IMG/VR virus record: IMGVR_UViG_3300021432_000021
Coordinates: 1-41,413 of that record
From: a virus
DNA: 41,413 nucleotides
Strand: one strand, 5' to 3'
In this document: one piece after another, positions 8,190-16,502 of the stretch
Layout of the letters: each line of letters begins with the position of its first letter
Numbering within the stretch: the first letter of the stretch is position 1
The notes under the pieces: model-generated
Database searches by the model: none
The model's input: the letters and a program-made list of their open reading frames with translations, nothing else
Told to the model about the DNA's origin: nothing
Made by a program: the position numbers and the translations under genes

Positions 8190-10867
8190 CCATCTCGGTA
8201 GTGCACTCCGCCAGCGCCGTCTCGGCGGACTCGGTGGGCATCATCACGAAGGCGTTCTCCAGCACGGCGGGGAACACGCTGTTCGCCATCGTGGCGGCCA
8301 ACGTGCAGAACAGCTCGTGGGTGCCGTCCTCGGTGACGGACAGCGCCCAGAACACGTGGGTGCCGGTCGGCACGCCCGTAGCGTCGGGCACCAACGGCGT
8401 CGTCGGTCAGGTCATGCTCGGGGCCTACATGTGCTCGAACGCGGCGGCGGTCAGCCAGGTGACGGCCAGCTTCGCCGGGTTCTGGGACAGCTCGGCGCAG
8501 GCCATCTACCTGTTCGAGGTGTCGGGGCTGACCAACACTTCCCCGCTGGACGTGACCGCGACGGCCCACAACTCCAGCGGCTCGCTGACGCCGTCGGCCA
8601 CTACTGGCAACGCGAGTGACTTCCTGCTGGCTGCGCACGTGATGGGCGACTTCACGCAGACGACCTCGCACACAGCCGATTCGTGGACCACGGTCTCCGA
8701 GGTCAACAACAACGGCGGCTCGCTGGACCCGGACGACTCGATCCGGCTCAACTGCGCCTACCGCATCGTCAGCTCGACCGGCGCGCAGTCCACCACGTGG
8801 ACGACCACGGGCACCCCGGCGGCGGCCGGGCTCATCCTGGCGGTCAAGGGCGGCTCGACCAACGTGGCCAACGCCAGCCCGTACTGGCCCGCCCTGTCTA
8901 CCAAGGTGGCTTTCGGCCAGCAGCCCAACGCGGCCGGGGTGGGCAGCTACACCTACTCCACGGACATCAGCCAGTACGTGCAGTCGGCCTCCATCCACTA
9001 CGGCATCCCGTTCGAGCTGGGCCAGGCCGAAGCCGGGGAGAATCAGCTCCTGCTCTACAACGCTGACGGCCGGTTCGACCATGGCAAGACCAGCTCCCCC
9101 TACTCCCCCAATGTGAAGGACTTCGTCCCGTTCCAGCAGATGGCCACCTGGAACGGGGTGCAGTACGGCGTCTTCACCGGGTACATGGAGAAGTGGCCGC
9201 AGAACTGGGACGACGTGGTCAACGGCATGTCGGCGGCCCTCGGCGTGGACGCTTACGCCACCCTGGCGCGGGTCAGGCTCAAGTCCTGTATGCAGCATGA
9301 GACCCTGCTGGACAACCCGTGGGGGTACTGGCCGCTCAACGACTCCTCCGGCTCGACCTACGCCGCGAACCTCGCCACCGGCAGCGGCGGCAACGTGCTG
9401 CTGGCCACCCAACCGCCGAAGCGTGCCACGGATGCCACGGCCAACTTCGGCACGGCCACGCGCCTCGCTGGCGACCCGAGCCCGGGCTGGGGCCAGACGG
9501 TGCCGACCCCGACGAACGACGCTGGCTGGAGCCTGTACAGCCGGGTCACCGGGGCCACCTTCCCGTCCCAGTCCAGCGGCAACGGGGTCACGTTCGAGAT
9601 GTGGGCCCAGATCCCCTTCGTACCGCAGCGCAACGATGAGATGACCCTGTTCGCGCTCAAGTCCTCCTCGGTGAGCTGGACCGATCATTTGATCTTCCGG
9701 CTCCAGGTGGACCAGAAGCAGGGCGGCAAGGGCACCCTGGGCAACCTGGTGATCCAGACGGTGGATTCCGGCGGGGCCTGGCACTGGACGGACCTGGCGA
9801 CGCGCACCTACTGCGACAACCGCTGGCACCACTTCGTGGTCAACTTCACTACGGCCAACACCACCATCTGGGCCGACGGCGTGCAGGTGTACAGCGCGGC
9901 ACGGAGCATCAACAGCGCGCAGATCGACACGATCGACGTGGGCGGACTCCAGGACGACTGGGAATTCACGGACATCGGCATCGGCACCTATGCCCACGTG
10001 GCGGCCTACGCCGGGTCCCTGTCGGCCAGCCGTATCCAGTCGCACTGGGAATCCGGTCACGCGGGCTTCCCCGAGGACTCTGGCAGCCGCATCAATCGCA
10101 TCCTCACCTACGCGGGCTGGTCCGGGCCGCGCGTGCTCGACCTGGGCTCGTCCGTGCTGGGCCCGTGCGCCACGATCCAGGGCCAGTGGGCCACGGACGC
10201 GCTCAACGACGTGGCGATCTGGGAATTCGGCTTGGTCTTCGTGGATCAGCTCGGCCGGTTCCGTTTCCAGAACCGCGTCAACCGGTTCAATCAGACCAGC
10301 AAGGGCAGCTTCGGGGACGGCTCCGAGTGGGTGCATCCCGAGGATGACATCTCGTTCACCTACGACCCCACCTACCAGTACAACGACATTCAGGGCCAGC
10401 GCACCACCTCCGACGGCACGACCGGCGGCCTGTTCCTGTCCGGCGACCCGAACAACACCATCGCGCAGCTCTTTACGAGCACGCTCCAGCTCGCCCTGTT
10501 CCTCGCCTCCGACGCGCAGGTGCAGGAGCGCATCTCCTTCCTCTACACCCTGCTCTCCGTACCTATGGTGCGCGTGGAGACCTTCACGCTCATCCCCTCC
10601 AACAACCCGATCATGTGGCCGTTCGTACTCGGCCTCAACATCGGGGACCGCTGGACCATCAACAGGCGGCCCATCGGCCGGTCCGACACCATCTCCGTGG
10701 ACGTGATCGTGTCGGCCATCAGTCATGAGATTTCCATCGGCGTCTGGAAGACCACGGTGTCGTGGCTGCCCGCAGTCACGCAGGCCACCACGCCCGGCGT
10801 GGGCCCCTGGCGACTGGACGACTCCACCCTGTCCGTTCTAGGCACTTCTACGGTCCTGGGGATCTAA
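8186..10867 (+). CDS. Large minor tail protein with N-terminal beta domain and LamG-like domain
   Basis: Start chosen at ATG 8186, in an ATGA overlap with the tape measure stop, giving 893 residues. Residues about 1-225 form a Ser/Thr-rich beta-sandwich-like domain ending in GLILAVKGG. Residues about 226-365 resemble the baseplate/distal-tail domain of siphovirus minor tail proteins. Residues about 370-625 look like a concanavalin/laminin-G fold: WGYWPLND, VTFEMWAQIP, RWHHFVVNF, IWADGVQV. The C-terminal region (about 650-893) looks like a hub domain. It probably forms the tail tip and binds host surface sugars. The N-terminal domain resembles the secreted protein at 25100-25807. Confidence 0.85.
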   Translation: MTISVVHSASAVSADSVGIITKAFSSTAGNTLFAIVAANVQNSSWVPSSVTDSAQNTWVPVGTPVASGTNGVVGQVMLGAYMCSNAAAVSQVTASFAGFWDSSAQAIYLFEVSGLTNTSPLDVTATAHNSSGSLTPSATTGNASDFLLAAHVMGDFTQTTSHTADSWTTVSEVNNNGGSLDPDDSIRLNCAYRIVSSTGAQSTTWTTTGTPAAAGLILAVKGGSTNVANASPYWPALSTKVAFGQQPNAAGVGSYTYSTDISQYVQSASIHYGIPFELGQAEAGENQLLLYNADGRFDHGKTSSPYSPNVKDFVPFQQMATWNGVQYGVFTGYMEKWPQNWDDVVNGMSAALGVDAYATLARVRLKSCMQHETLLDNPWGYWPLNDSSGSTYAANLATGSGGNVLLATQPPKRATDATANFGTATRLAGDPSPGWGQTVPTPTNDAGWSLYSRVTGATFPSQSSGNGVTFEMWAQIPFVPQRNDEMTLFALKSSSVSWTDHLIFRLQVDQKQGGKGTLGNLVIQTVDSGGAWHWTDLATRTYCDNRWHHFVVNFTTANTTIWADGVQVYSAARSINSAQIDTIDVGGLQDDWEFTDIGIGTYAHVAAYAGSLSASRIQSHWESGHAGFPEDSGSRINRILTYAGWSGPRVLDLGSSVLGPCATIQGQWATDALNDVAIWEFGLVFVDQLGRFRFQNRVNRFNQTSKGSFGDGSEWVHPEDDISFTYDPTYQYNDIQGQRTTSDGTTGGLFLSGDPNNTIAQLFTSTLQLALFLASDAQVQERISFLYTLLSVPMVRVETFTLIPSNNPIMWPFVLGLNIGDRWTINRRPIGRSDTISVDVIVSAISHEISIGVWKTTVSWLPAVTQATTPGVGPWRLDDSTLSVLGTSTVLGI

Positions 10868-10876
10868 GGGGGACGT

Positions 10877-11431
10877 ATGGCCACCGTTCCCGTCCCGCGC
10901 ACATGGACGACCGGGGAGATCATCACCGCTGCGGAGATGAACACCGAGATCCGCGACTCGGTGAACTTCCTGCTGGCCACCCCGCGCTGCATCATCTACC
11001 GCAGCACCGACCGGATCTGCGGCTCCAGCTCCACGCCGTCAGCCATCCTGTTCGACACGGAGATCACCGACACCGACTCCATGCACAGCGGCAGCAACAC
11101 CTACATGGTGGCCAACACGGCGGGCCGGTACGAGTTCATCCTCTATATCCACTTCCCGTCCTTCTCGTCCGCCCCCGGCACGGCGCAGTGCGGCATCGCC
11201 CTCAACTCCTCGGGGACCTGGAGCGCCACCAGCCGTCTCAACGAGGACACGCGCATCATGTGCCAGGACACGACGCTGGGGACCTCGCTGTCGATCCGGG
11301 CCGTGCAGTACATGAACGTCAATGACCAGGCGGAGTTCTTCGCCGCCCAGACCTGTGGCTCGACGCTGACCATCGCCGGTAACATCCCTTTCAACCTGAC
11401 AGCCAGCGGTCGCTGGCTGGCATCGAGCTAG
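10877..11431 (+). CDS. Tail-tip / putative receptor-binding protein, paralogue 1
   Basis: The 184-residue protein opens with the signature PVPRTWTTGEIITAAEMNTEIRD..NFLLATPRC, shared with the next two genes. The rest is beta-rich with VANTAGRYEFILYIHF, a jelly-roll/C1q-like pattern common in trimeric phage tail-tip proteins. GGGGGAC lies upstream of ATG 10877. Role is inferred from position after the large minor tail protein and from the fold-like pattern. The three copies probably arose by tandem duplication and now differ in their C-terminal beta domains. Confidence 0.7.
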   Translation: MATVPVPRTWTTGEIITAAEMNTEIRDSVNFLLATPRCIIYRSTDRICGSSSTPSAILFDTEITDTDSMHSGSNTYMVANTAGRYEFILYIHFPSFSSAPGTAQCGIALNSSGTWSATSRLNEDTRIMCQDTTLGTSLSIRAVQYMNVNDQAEFFAAQTCGSTLTIAGNIPFNLTASGRWLASS

Positions 11432-11440
11432 GGGGCCGCC

Positions 11441-12001
11441 GTGGCTGTCATTCCAGTCCAGCGAACCTGGGCCATAGGTGAGATCGTCTCCGCCTCGGAG
11501 TTGAACAGCAACATCCGCGATGCAATCAACTTCCTTCTGGCGACACCGCGTTGTGAGCTGACCAACTCAACTTCCTTTACTGTAGGGGGAAATGCTGTAT
11601 CGGTGCTGGTCAATTTCGACACGACGCTCACGGACACCGACTCCATGCACCCCAGCTCAGGTGCCCGCATCACCGCCAACACTGCTGGCCTGTACGAGTG
11701 CTGGGCGCAGATCCACTTCCCCTTCCTCAACAATGCTGCCAACTCCATTGGTGCAGGTGTATTCCTGACGAAAGATGACGGAGGAACCTTCACCAATCAG
11801 GTCGTTGAGGCCAATGACTTCCGCCGGATCTCACAGAATTCCGGATTGGGCACCTCGTCTTACGTCTCCAAAGACATTTACCTCAACGTTGGGGACTACG
11901 TCTCCCTCTGGGGGATGCAGAACACGGGGAGCAGTATGACCACCAATGGTGGCGGCATCTTCTACATCCATCTAGCGGCTCAGTGGGTGGCGTCGACATG
12001 A
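11441..12001 (+). CDS. Tail-tip / putative receptor-binding protein, paralogue 2
   Basis: The 186-residue protein starts at GTG 11441. The N-terminus IPVQRTWAIGEIVSASELN..IRDAINFLLATPRC closely matches the flanking paralogues, as does TANTAGLYECWAQIHFPF at about residues 79-96. Divergence is concentrated in the C-terminal half, where receptor contact is expected. Codon use is a little less G+C-biased than in its neighbours (for example ttt, gga, aat), which could mark recent exchange. Confidence 0.7.
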   Translation: MAVIPVQRTWAIGEIVSASELNSNIRDAINFLLATPRCELTNSTSFTVGGNAVSVLVNFDTTLTDTDSMHPSSGARITANTAGLYECWAQIHFPFLNNAANSIGAGVFLTKDDGGTFTNQVVEANDFRRISQNSGLGTSSYVSKDIYLNVGDYVSLWGMQNTGSSMTTNGGGIFYIHLAAQWVAST

Positions 12002-12633
12002 GCGTAAAGATCCTTCCCATTAGGCACGTCAACTCCTCGCTGGACCCGCGCCTTTCGCGGTTCCGCCAGTGGCTGCCGGTACAGCGCACGTGGACACCGC
12101 AGGACTCGGTGTCGGCTGACGAGATGAATCAGAACGTCCGGGACTCCGTCAACTTCCTGCTGTCACCGCCGCGCTGCTACCTCCAGTCGCTCAATGGTAT
12201 TCCCGTTCCGAACTTTGCTACGTCAGGCCAGGGTTGCACGAAGTTCACGTTCGATACTCTGGTGACGGACACTGACGACATGTTCTCGACCAACCTGGCC
12301 TCGCAGATCAATATCCGCACTCCGGGTCTCTACAAGTACAAGCTGATGGCGAGCTGGAACGTCAATAACGTCTCCGGAGCCTACATGCTGGGGGTGGCCA
12401 GCAAGTCCTCTGGGGTCTGGCCCATCAACCCGACCGCCGGTTTGAAGATCGCGGAGGACGACCGGGCTGTGATCAACAGCACTGGGGTCGGCACCGCCTC
12501 TTTCATTGAGGGCTACTACGTCTCGCCTGGCGTGGATGACTACCTGGAGGCGTTCGCTACATGCACCAGCAACAGCACCTCTGTCAGTATCAGCTCGGGG
12601 TACTTCCAAGTCCGCTGTGTCGCCCAGTCGTAG
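11998..12633 (+). CDS. Tail-tip / putative receptor-binding protein, paralogue 3
   Basis: The start is placed at ATG 11998 of the ATGA overlap (211 residues); an in-frame ATG at 11983 would add five residues. About 28 extra N-terminal residues precede the shared signature LPVQRTWTPQDSVSADEMNQ, VRDSVNFLL, PPRC. The downstream domain is beta-rich and keeps the NIRTPGLYKYKLMASW motif. It is the most divergent copy. It would act at the tail tip with the two preceding proteins. Confidence 0.7.
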   Translation: MSVKILPIRHVNSSLDPRLSRFRQWLPVQRTWTPQDSVSADEMNQNVRDSVNFLLSPPRCYLQSLNGIPVPNFATSGQGCTKFTFDTLVTDTDDMFSTNLASQINIRTPGLYKYKLMASWNVNNVSGAYMLGVASKSSGVWPINPTAGLKIAEDDRAVINSTGVGTASFIEGYYVSPGVDDYLEAFATCTSNSTSVSISSGYFQVRCVAQS

Positions 12634-12642
12634 GAGGCAGGT

Positions 12643-13146
12643 ATGAGGCGCTGGCCCAGCCCGTTCGGTAAGAAGCAGTCCGACAGCGCGGACGTGGGGT
12701 CGGACTCCGCCGACCCGCGCTGTATGCCGGTCCAGATCGGCCCCGGCGGTCCAGTGGCATGGCCTACCTACAATCCCGCCGACGACGATGTGCGGCGCGG
12801 CGCGAAGGGCGAGCATCCGCGTACCGACGACGAGGTCATGACCGCCGTGCACGGGCGGCCCCCGCACAAGCGCACGGCGATTCCCAACCCGGGCGACCAG
12901 GTCCACTACGTCCGGCATGAGTGGGGCGACCCTGAGCCCGCAACAGTGCTCCAGGTGCAGTCAGTCTATGAACGGTCCGGTCCGGGCGGTCTGCGCCCGC
13001 GCGGGCCCGACGAGCCGGTGGACCCGAATCTGCATATCAACCGGGGGGGCGACCCTATGCCGCTGCTGCTGCTCATGACGGCCGACGGCCTCTACACGTG
13101 GACTCGCGAGGCCCGCGTGCGGGGATCGGCGGGGTGGATGCCGTGA
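12643..13146 (+). CDS. Hypothetical protein after the tail-tip genes
   Basis: The 167-residue protein has AGGAGG upstream of ATG 12643. The N-terminus is basic, the middle is rich in Pro/Gly/Asp, and PGDQVHYVRHEWG-x5-ATVLQVQS looks like a small beta-barrel segment. No family recognised. Position suggests a minor virion component or an accessory to the tail tip. The next gene starts in its stop codon (GTGA). Confidence 0.6.
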   Translation: MRRWPSPFGKKQSDSADVGSDSADPRCMPVQIGPGGPVAWPTYNPADDDVRRGAKGEHPRTDDEVMTAVHGRPPHKRTAIPNPGDQVHYVRHEWGDPEPATVLQVQSVYERSGPGGLRPRGPDEPVDPNLHINRGGDPMPLLLLMTADGLYTWTREARVRGSAGWMP

Positions 13147-13409
13147 CGACACCCGAGATGCTTCAAGTCCTGTCCACCATCGCCAACTTCGGGGCTCTCG
13201 GTATCATCTTCTTTCTGTTCGTCACCGGCAAGCTGCACTCCGATGCCGAGTTCCAGGGCAAGCTTCGGGATCTTGAGATGGAGCGGAAGGCCCATGACCA
13301 CACCCGCGAGTCGAACCGGCTGATGGCCGCGCGCGTGGAGACGGGCGCGCTGGCCGCCGAGATCATCGCGAAGGTCCTCTCTCGAGGGAAGGTGTCCGAT
13401 GAAGCGTAA
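13143..13409 (+). CDS. Small membrane protein with coiled-coil tail (holin-type candidate)
   Basis: The start is placed at GTG 13143 (GTGA overlap), giving 88 residues; an in-frame ATG further upstream would lie inside the previous gene. There is one transmembrane helix at about residues 12-32 (FGALGIIFFLFVTG), followed by a long charged helix to the end. One-helix proteins with a charged C-terminus in the post-tail region of actinophages are often holins or lysis accessories, but membrane anchoring is all the sequence shows. Confidence 0.65.
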   Translation: MTTPEMLQVLSTIANFGALGIIFFLFVTGKLHSDAEFQGKLRDLEMERKAHDHTRESNRLMAARVETGALAAEIIAKVLSRGKVSDEA

Positions 13410-13596
13410 GCTGCGCACGACCCCGAACCCCGAGACAGTCAAGCGCCTGCGCGAGGCGCAGCGCATGGAGCGCGAGCAGCGCGTCAAGCTCGCCCGCGAA
13501 CAGCTCATCCTCTACCGGCTCAAGAAGATCCGGGACCGCAATGGGCTCAGCGAGGTACTGGCACAAGTGCTCAAGGAAGGACACGGCCATGGGTGA
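13399..13596 (+). CDS. Small basic helical protein
   Basis: The 65-residue protein starts at ATG 13399, overlapping the previous gene by 11 bp. It is almost wholly helical and Arg/Lys/Glu-rich (REAQRMEREQRVKLAREQLI), a probable coiled coil. It lies between two membrane protein genes and could interact with their cytoplasmic tails. No family recognised. Confidence 0.6.
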   Translation: MKRKLRTTPNPETVKRLREAQRMEREQRVKLAREQLILYRLKKIRDRNGLSEVLAQVLKEGHGHG

Positions 13597-13909
13597 TACC
13601 TGGGCGGTCGCGGCGGGCCACGTGGAGACGCTTGCGGCCTTTTTCGCCGGACTGCTGTTCATCGCCGTGTACTCGGTGCTGGCCCCGTGGTGGCGCTACT
13701 CGATCGGGCGCTCCATCGTGGCACTGGACACCGCCATCACCCTGGTGCTGCTGCCGGGTGTGCTGCACATCCTGTTCGGCGTCAACAACCTGGCGGGCCA
13801 TTTCTGGACGTGGTTCGCTCTGGTCACTTTCGGCTCCGTGCCGCTTATCATTCTCTGGCGGCTCGTCATCTTCGTCTGCATACAGCGCAAAGGCGGTTCT
13901 CTCCAATGA
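13589..13909 (+). CDS. Three-helix membrane protein (holin-type candidate)
   Basis: Start chosen at ATG 13589 because AAGGAAGG lies 8 bp upstream at 13573-13580; this gives 106 residues. There are three hydrophobic helices: about 12-30 (LAAFFAGLLFIAVYSVLAP), 42-60 and 70-92, then a short basic tail (IQRKGG). Number of helices, size and location are compatible with a class I holin next to the GH25-like protein. Nothing in the sequence proves a lysis role. Confidence 0.7.
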   Translation: MGDTWAVAAGHVETLAAFFAGLLFIAVYSVLAPWWRYSIGRSIVALDTAITLVLLPGVLHILFGVNNLAGHFWTWFALVTFGSVPLIILWRLVIFVCIQRKGGSLQ

Positions 13910-13998
13910 TCGAACCCATCGACCGTTTCAACGGGGTGCATCGCACCATGGTCAATATGATCATCGCAGGCAAGCGCAGGAAGGCAGTAGCAAGATGA
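13906..13998 (+). CDS. Micro-ORF of 30 residues between membrane protein and glycosidase-fold genes
   Basis: ATG 13906 overlaps the preceding stop (ATGA), and its own stop overlaps the next start (ATGA at 13995). It encodes MIEPIDRF...GKRRKAVAR with a basic C-terminus. The double overlap suggests that it is translated, at least as a coupling bridge to the downstream gene. Function unknown. Confidence 0.45.
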   Translation: MIEPIDRFNGVHRTMVNMIIAGKRRKAVAR

Positions 13999-14888
13999 GG
14001 ATCTGCTACGACGCGGTTACCCCGCAGAACGTCCCGGCCGCGAACACGGTCGCGTTCTACATCGGCGGGGACACGCCGCATGTGTGGACGCAAACAGACC
14101 TGGACCGGACCACGCAGCGCTGGAGGCTCCCCATCTGGGTGCGCTCCAACCCGGCCGGGCACGACGGCAAGGCCGAGGCCCAGCAGGCCGTCGCCCAGTG
14201 CCGCACCTACCACGGCTTCCCGCACGGTGGCGTGACCATCGCCCTGGACTACGAGACGGCAGTGGACGCCAGCTATGAGCAGGCGTTCAACGCCGAGATC
14301 ATCGCCTTGGGATACAAGGACATACTGTACGGCTCCCGGTCCGTCGTGGAGCGCAATCCGCGCCCCGACGAGGGCTACTGGGTGGCGTCGTGGGACAACT
14401 CGCAGACCCTGGAAGGCGGGGAGGCGCACCAGTTCGTGTCGCGTTCCGCCTACGACCTGTCCGTCATCGCTGACGACCTGCCTCTGTGGGACATGCAGGC
14501 ACCGCCGCCACCCAAGCCCGCACCCGTGCCCGTCCCGACAGGAAAGCCGATGCCCTACTCCGGCGGCTACGCCACCTACCTGACCATCATGCCGGACCCG
14601 ATCGGCATCGACTTCCCCGTGGAGCCCGCCGGTACGCCGGAGGCACCCAAGGGGAGCCTCCTCAACGCCGCCATCTATTGGGAGTTCGCAGCCCAGCACA
14701 GCGACGGGACCATGGAGATTTTCTTCCACAAGACCGGCGGCGGCTGGAACGCCGTGGAGACCGTGCCGGTCACGGTGAACGGCGACAAGCGTTACTTCCC
14801 GATGCCGACCGACGGCAGCGTGGATAAGATCCGCGTCAAGACGGACGTGGTCCTGGTGGCCCTGGTGGCAGGGCGAATGGTGGGCTGA
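13995..14888 (+). CDS. GH25-like / Rv2525c-like glycoside hydrolase-fold protein
   Basis: Start chosen at ATG 13995 (ATGA overlap), 297 residues. Residues 1-165 look like a TIM-barrel of the Rv2525c/GH25-like class: FYIGGDTPHVWT, GGVTIALDYETAVD with acidic residues in the catalytic position, DILYGSRSVVERN and GYWVASWDNS. A Pro-rich linker (about 172-186) precedes a beta-rich C-terminal domain. It may degrade peptidoglycan or host polysaccharide as an endolysin, or be a virion-associated enzyme. There is no signal peptide. The C-terminal domain could bind the cell wall. Confidence 0.65.
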   Translation: MRICYDAVTPQNVPAANTVAFYIGGDTPHVWTQTDLDRTTQRWRLPIWVRSNPAGHDGKAEAQQAVAQCRTYHGFPHGGVTIALDYETAVDASYEQAFNAEIIALGYKDILYGSRSVVERNPRPDEGYWVASWDNSQTLEGGEAHQFVSRSAYDLSVIADDLPLWDMQAPPPPKPAPVPVPTGKPMPYSGGYATYLTIMPDPIGIDFPVEPAGTPEAPKGSLLNAAIYWEFAAQHSDGTMEIFFHKTGGGWNAVETVPVTVNGDKRYFPMPTDGSVDKIRVKTDVVLVALVAGRMVG

Positions 14889-15158
14889 GTGATGGTCAAC
14901 CTCATGAGTGCGAAGACCCGCGCGGGTGTCGCGCACCTCTGGCGCGGCGTGCGCACCGGGCTGGTGGTGCTGGCTGCCAACCCGGCCGTGCAGTCGCTGC
15001 TGCACGGCAACAAGGCCGCTGTGACCTCGGTCCTGGCGGGGGTGGTGGCCGCTGCCGTGGCTGCCGACTCGGTGTACGAGGGCCGCAAGACGGCGCAGGC
15101 GGCGCAGGCGGCCGCCATACAGTTCACCGACACCGCTGGCGGCGGACTCGTCCGATAG
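14889..15158 (+). CDS. Small membrane protein (holin-type candidate)
   Basis: The 89-residue reading starts at GTG 14889 directly after the previous stop; ATG 14892 and ATG 14904 are alternatives. Two hydrophobic stretches are seen, about residues 22-36 (GLVVLAANPAV) and 44-60 (VTSVLAGVVAAAVAADS), flanked by basic residues. It ends the rightward late block and is followed by two stem-loops. Size and placement next to a putative lysin fit a holin or lysis-associated protein. Confidence 0.6.
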   Translation: MMVNLMSAKTRAGVAHLWRGVRTGLVVLAANPAVQSLLHGNKAAVTSVLAGVVAAAVAADSVYEGRKTAQAAQAAAIQFTDTAGGGLVR

Positions 15159-15183
15159 CCTACAGTCGGAGACGAGCCGAAAA

Positions 15184-15208
15184 CCGGGCCTCCTCGCTCA
15201 AGGCCCGG
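15184..15208 (+). terminator. Stem-loop 1 at the late/early boundary
   Basis: Arms CCGGGCC (15184-15190) and GGCCCGG (15202-15208) pair perfectly around an 11-nt loop. There is no T-run, so it would act as a weak terminator or RNA-processing site. It lies 25 bp after the last late gene. Confidence 0.5.
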
Positions 15209-15221
15209 ACGTGTAGGCAGG

Positions 15222-15264
15222 GCCCCCATCCGGGCAGACCTCGACCACCTCCCCGGATGGGGGC
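15222..15264 (+). terminator. Stem-loop 2, 13-bp perfect stem (probable terminator)
   Basis: Arms GCCCCCATCCGGG (15222-15234) and CCCGGATGGGGGC (15252-15264) are perfectly complementary, with a 17-nt loop. It is followed by TCACAT rather than a T-run, which is common for terminators in high-G+C actinobacteria. It separates the tail/lysis block from the recombination and replication genes. Confidence 0.6.
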
Positions 15265-15400
15265 TCACATATGTGATCTGTCGGTCACTCTGCGTTGCTC
15301 TTGCGCAACGGAAAAAGTAGCGGGAGGGTGGTAGACATCCGGGGCGCGCCATGAGACCGTGTTAGGGCAGCGAATAACCCCCGAAGTCGAGGACGGGATC
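15265..15400 (+). promoter_or_regulatory. Gene-free leader with a 12-bp palindrome ahead of the erf-like gene
   Basis: TCACATATGTGA at 15265-15276 is a perfect palindrome and a candidate operator. GTTGC/GCAAC arms form a short hairpin at about 15294-15309. I could not find a convincing -35/-10 pair. The stretch 15159-15400 holds no supported gene and probably contains the promoter for the early rightward operon. Confidence 0.4.
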
Positions 15401-16105
15401 ATGGTCGAGAAAGCTCCCCCTTCCGTGCACGTCGCCTGGGCCGCCACGATGGCGGACCTGCTGGCCGTCGGCAAGGACAACTACAACAAGCAGCAGGGCT
15501 TCAAGTTCCGTGGAATCGACCAGCTCTACAACGCGCTGGCCGGTCCCATGCGCAAGAACGGGGTCATGCTGGTCCCCGAGGTCGAGTCCCGCGACGTGGA
15601 CATGGTTGAGGTGAACGGCAAGTTCTACATGCACTGCAAGATCACCATGCGCTACACCATCTACGGCCCGGCCGGGGACGGCTTCACCGGCTCCATGGCG
15701 GGCGAGGCGCTGGACCAGTGGGACAAGGCCACCTCCAAGGCCGAGAGCATGGCACTCAAGTACTTCCTGTTCGCCGCCGCGATGATCCCGCTGGACGAGT
15801 CCAGCGTGGACGACGCCGACCGGCACTCCGCGCCCGACGAGGGCACGTTCGAGCGCCGTCCCCCGAGCCAGCCGCGCCAGCGCCGGTCCGAACCTGTCCC
15901 CGGTGCCGACCTGGACCCGCTGGACAAGGTGGTGGCGGACATCGCTTCCGCCACCACCGTGGACCGGCTGATGGACATCATGGGTGGACTCACCGCTGTG
16001 CAGCGGAAGTTCATGATCCCCGGCGAGGACAAGACCGTCAGCCAGTTCGCCACCGAGCGCAAGGCGGCCCTGGAGGGCCCAAAAGCGCCCCCTTCGGAAA
16101 CATGA
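15401..16105 (+). CDS. erf: Erf-family single-strand DNA annealing protein
   Basis: Start chosen at ATG 15401 behind a GAGGAC ribosome site, 234 residues; a GTG at 15359 would add 14 residues. The N-terminal ERF fold is visible: GKDNYNKQQGFKFRGIDQLYNAL, MRKNGVMLVPEV, TGSMAGEALDQWDKATSKAESMALKYFLF (residues about 20-130). A Pro/Arg-rich linker and a small helical C-terminal domain follow. Erf proteins bind ssDNA and anneal complementary strands in phage recombination and genome circularisation. It pairs functionally with the Cas4/RecB-like nuclease four genes downstream. Confidence 0.85.
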   Translation: MVEKAPPSVHVAWAATMADLLAVGKDNYNKQQGFKFRGIDQLYNALAGPMRKNGVMLVPEVESRDVDMVEVNGKFYMHCKITMRYTIYGPAGDGFTGSMAGEALDQWDKATSKAESMALKYFLFAAAMIPLDESSVDDADRHSAPDEGTFERRPPSQPRQRRSEPVPGADLDPLDKVVADIASATTVDRLMDIMGGLTAVQRKFMIPGEDKTVSQFATERKAALEGPKAPPSET

Positions 16106-16179
16106 TCAGCGTGCGTGACCCCGCGACCGGCCGCTACCGGCGTGTCCGGACAGTCAGACCGAGAGGAGAGATCCTGTGA
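16102..16179 (+). CDS. Micro-ORF of 25 residues after the erf-like gene
   Basis: ATG 16102 overlaps the preceding TGA, and its own TGA overlaps the next GTG at 16176. It encodes an Arg-rich peptide (MISVRDPATGRYRRVRTVR). Overlaps on both sides suggest translation by coupling. A GAGAGGAGAG stretch inside it also serves as ribosome site for the next gene, so it could be only a leader. Confidence 0.4.
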   Translation: MISVRDPATGRYRRVRTVRPRGEIL

Positions 16180-16502
16180 GCGACCAGGACGCCGGGCCCA
16201 AGACCGGCACCATCGTGGACGCTATCGAGATCCTGTTGCGGCGCATCCGTGAGGACGCCGAGCCGGGTCTCACCATGGAGCAGCGCGAGGACAATTTCTG
16301 GAAGTTGCAGAAGGAGATCCGCGAGAACGTCGACATCAACGGCCCAGACATGATCGCCAAGCTCATCCACTTCATGGCGTCCCTGTGCTCGGAGGCGTTC
16401 AACGAGTGGGCCCGGTGCCTCGACGTGGAGTTCGACTCCCTGCTGTACGCCACCATGTCGGCGCAGTGCATCAACCTGGAGTCGGCAGATGAACCCACGT
16501 GA
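16176..16502 (+). CDS. Hypothetical early protein, acidic and helical
   Basis: The 108-residue protein starts at GTG 16176 behind GAGAGGAGAG. It is acidic and mostly helical (IVDAIEILLRRIREDAEPG, MIAKLIHFMASLCSEAFNEWARCLDVEFDSLL). No family recognised. It is embedded in the erf-nuclease operon and could be an accessory of the recombination machinery. Confidence 0.65.
   Translation: MSDQDAGPKTGTIVDAIEILLRRIREDAEPGLTMEQREDNFWKLQKEIRENVDINGPDMIAKLIHFMASLCSEAFNEWARCLDVEFDSLLYATMSAQCINLESADEPT

Noticed and set aside
8117-10726. Very long open frame antisense to the large minor tail gene
   Set aside because: It is a shadow of G+C-biased third codon positions: composition is Arg/Gly/Val/His-rich, without domains or a ribosome site.
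15295-15323. Promoter TTGCTC-17-TAGCGG ahead of the erf-like gene
   Set aside because: Only the first three -35 bases and two -10 bases match; this is not better than chance in such sequence.
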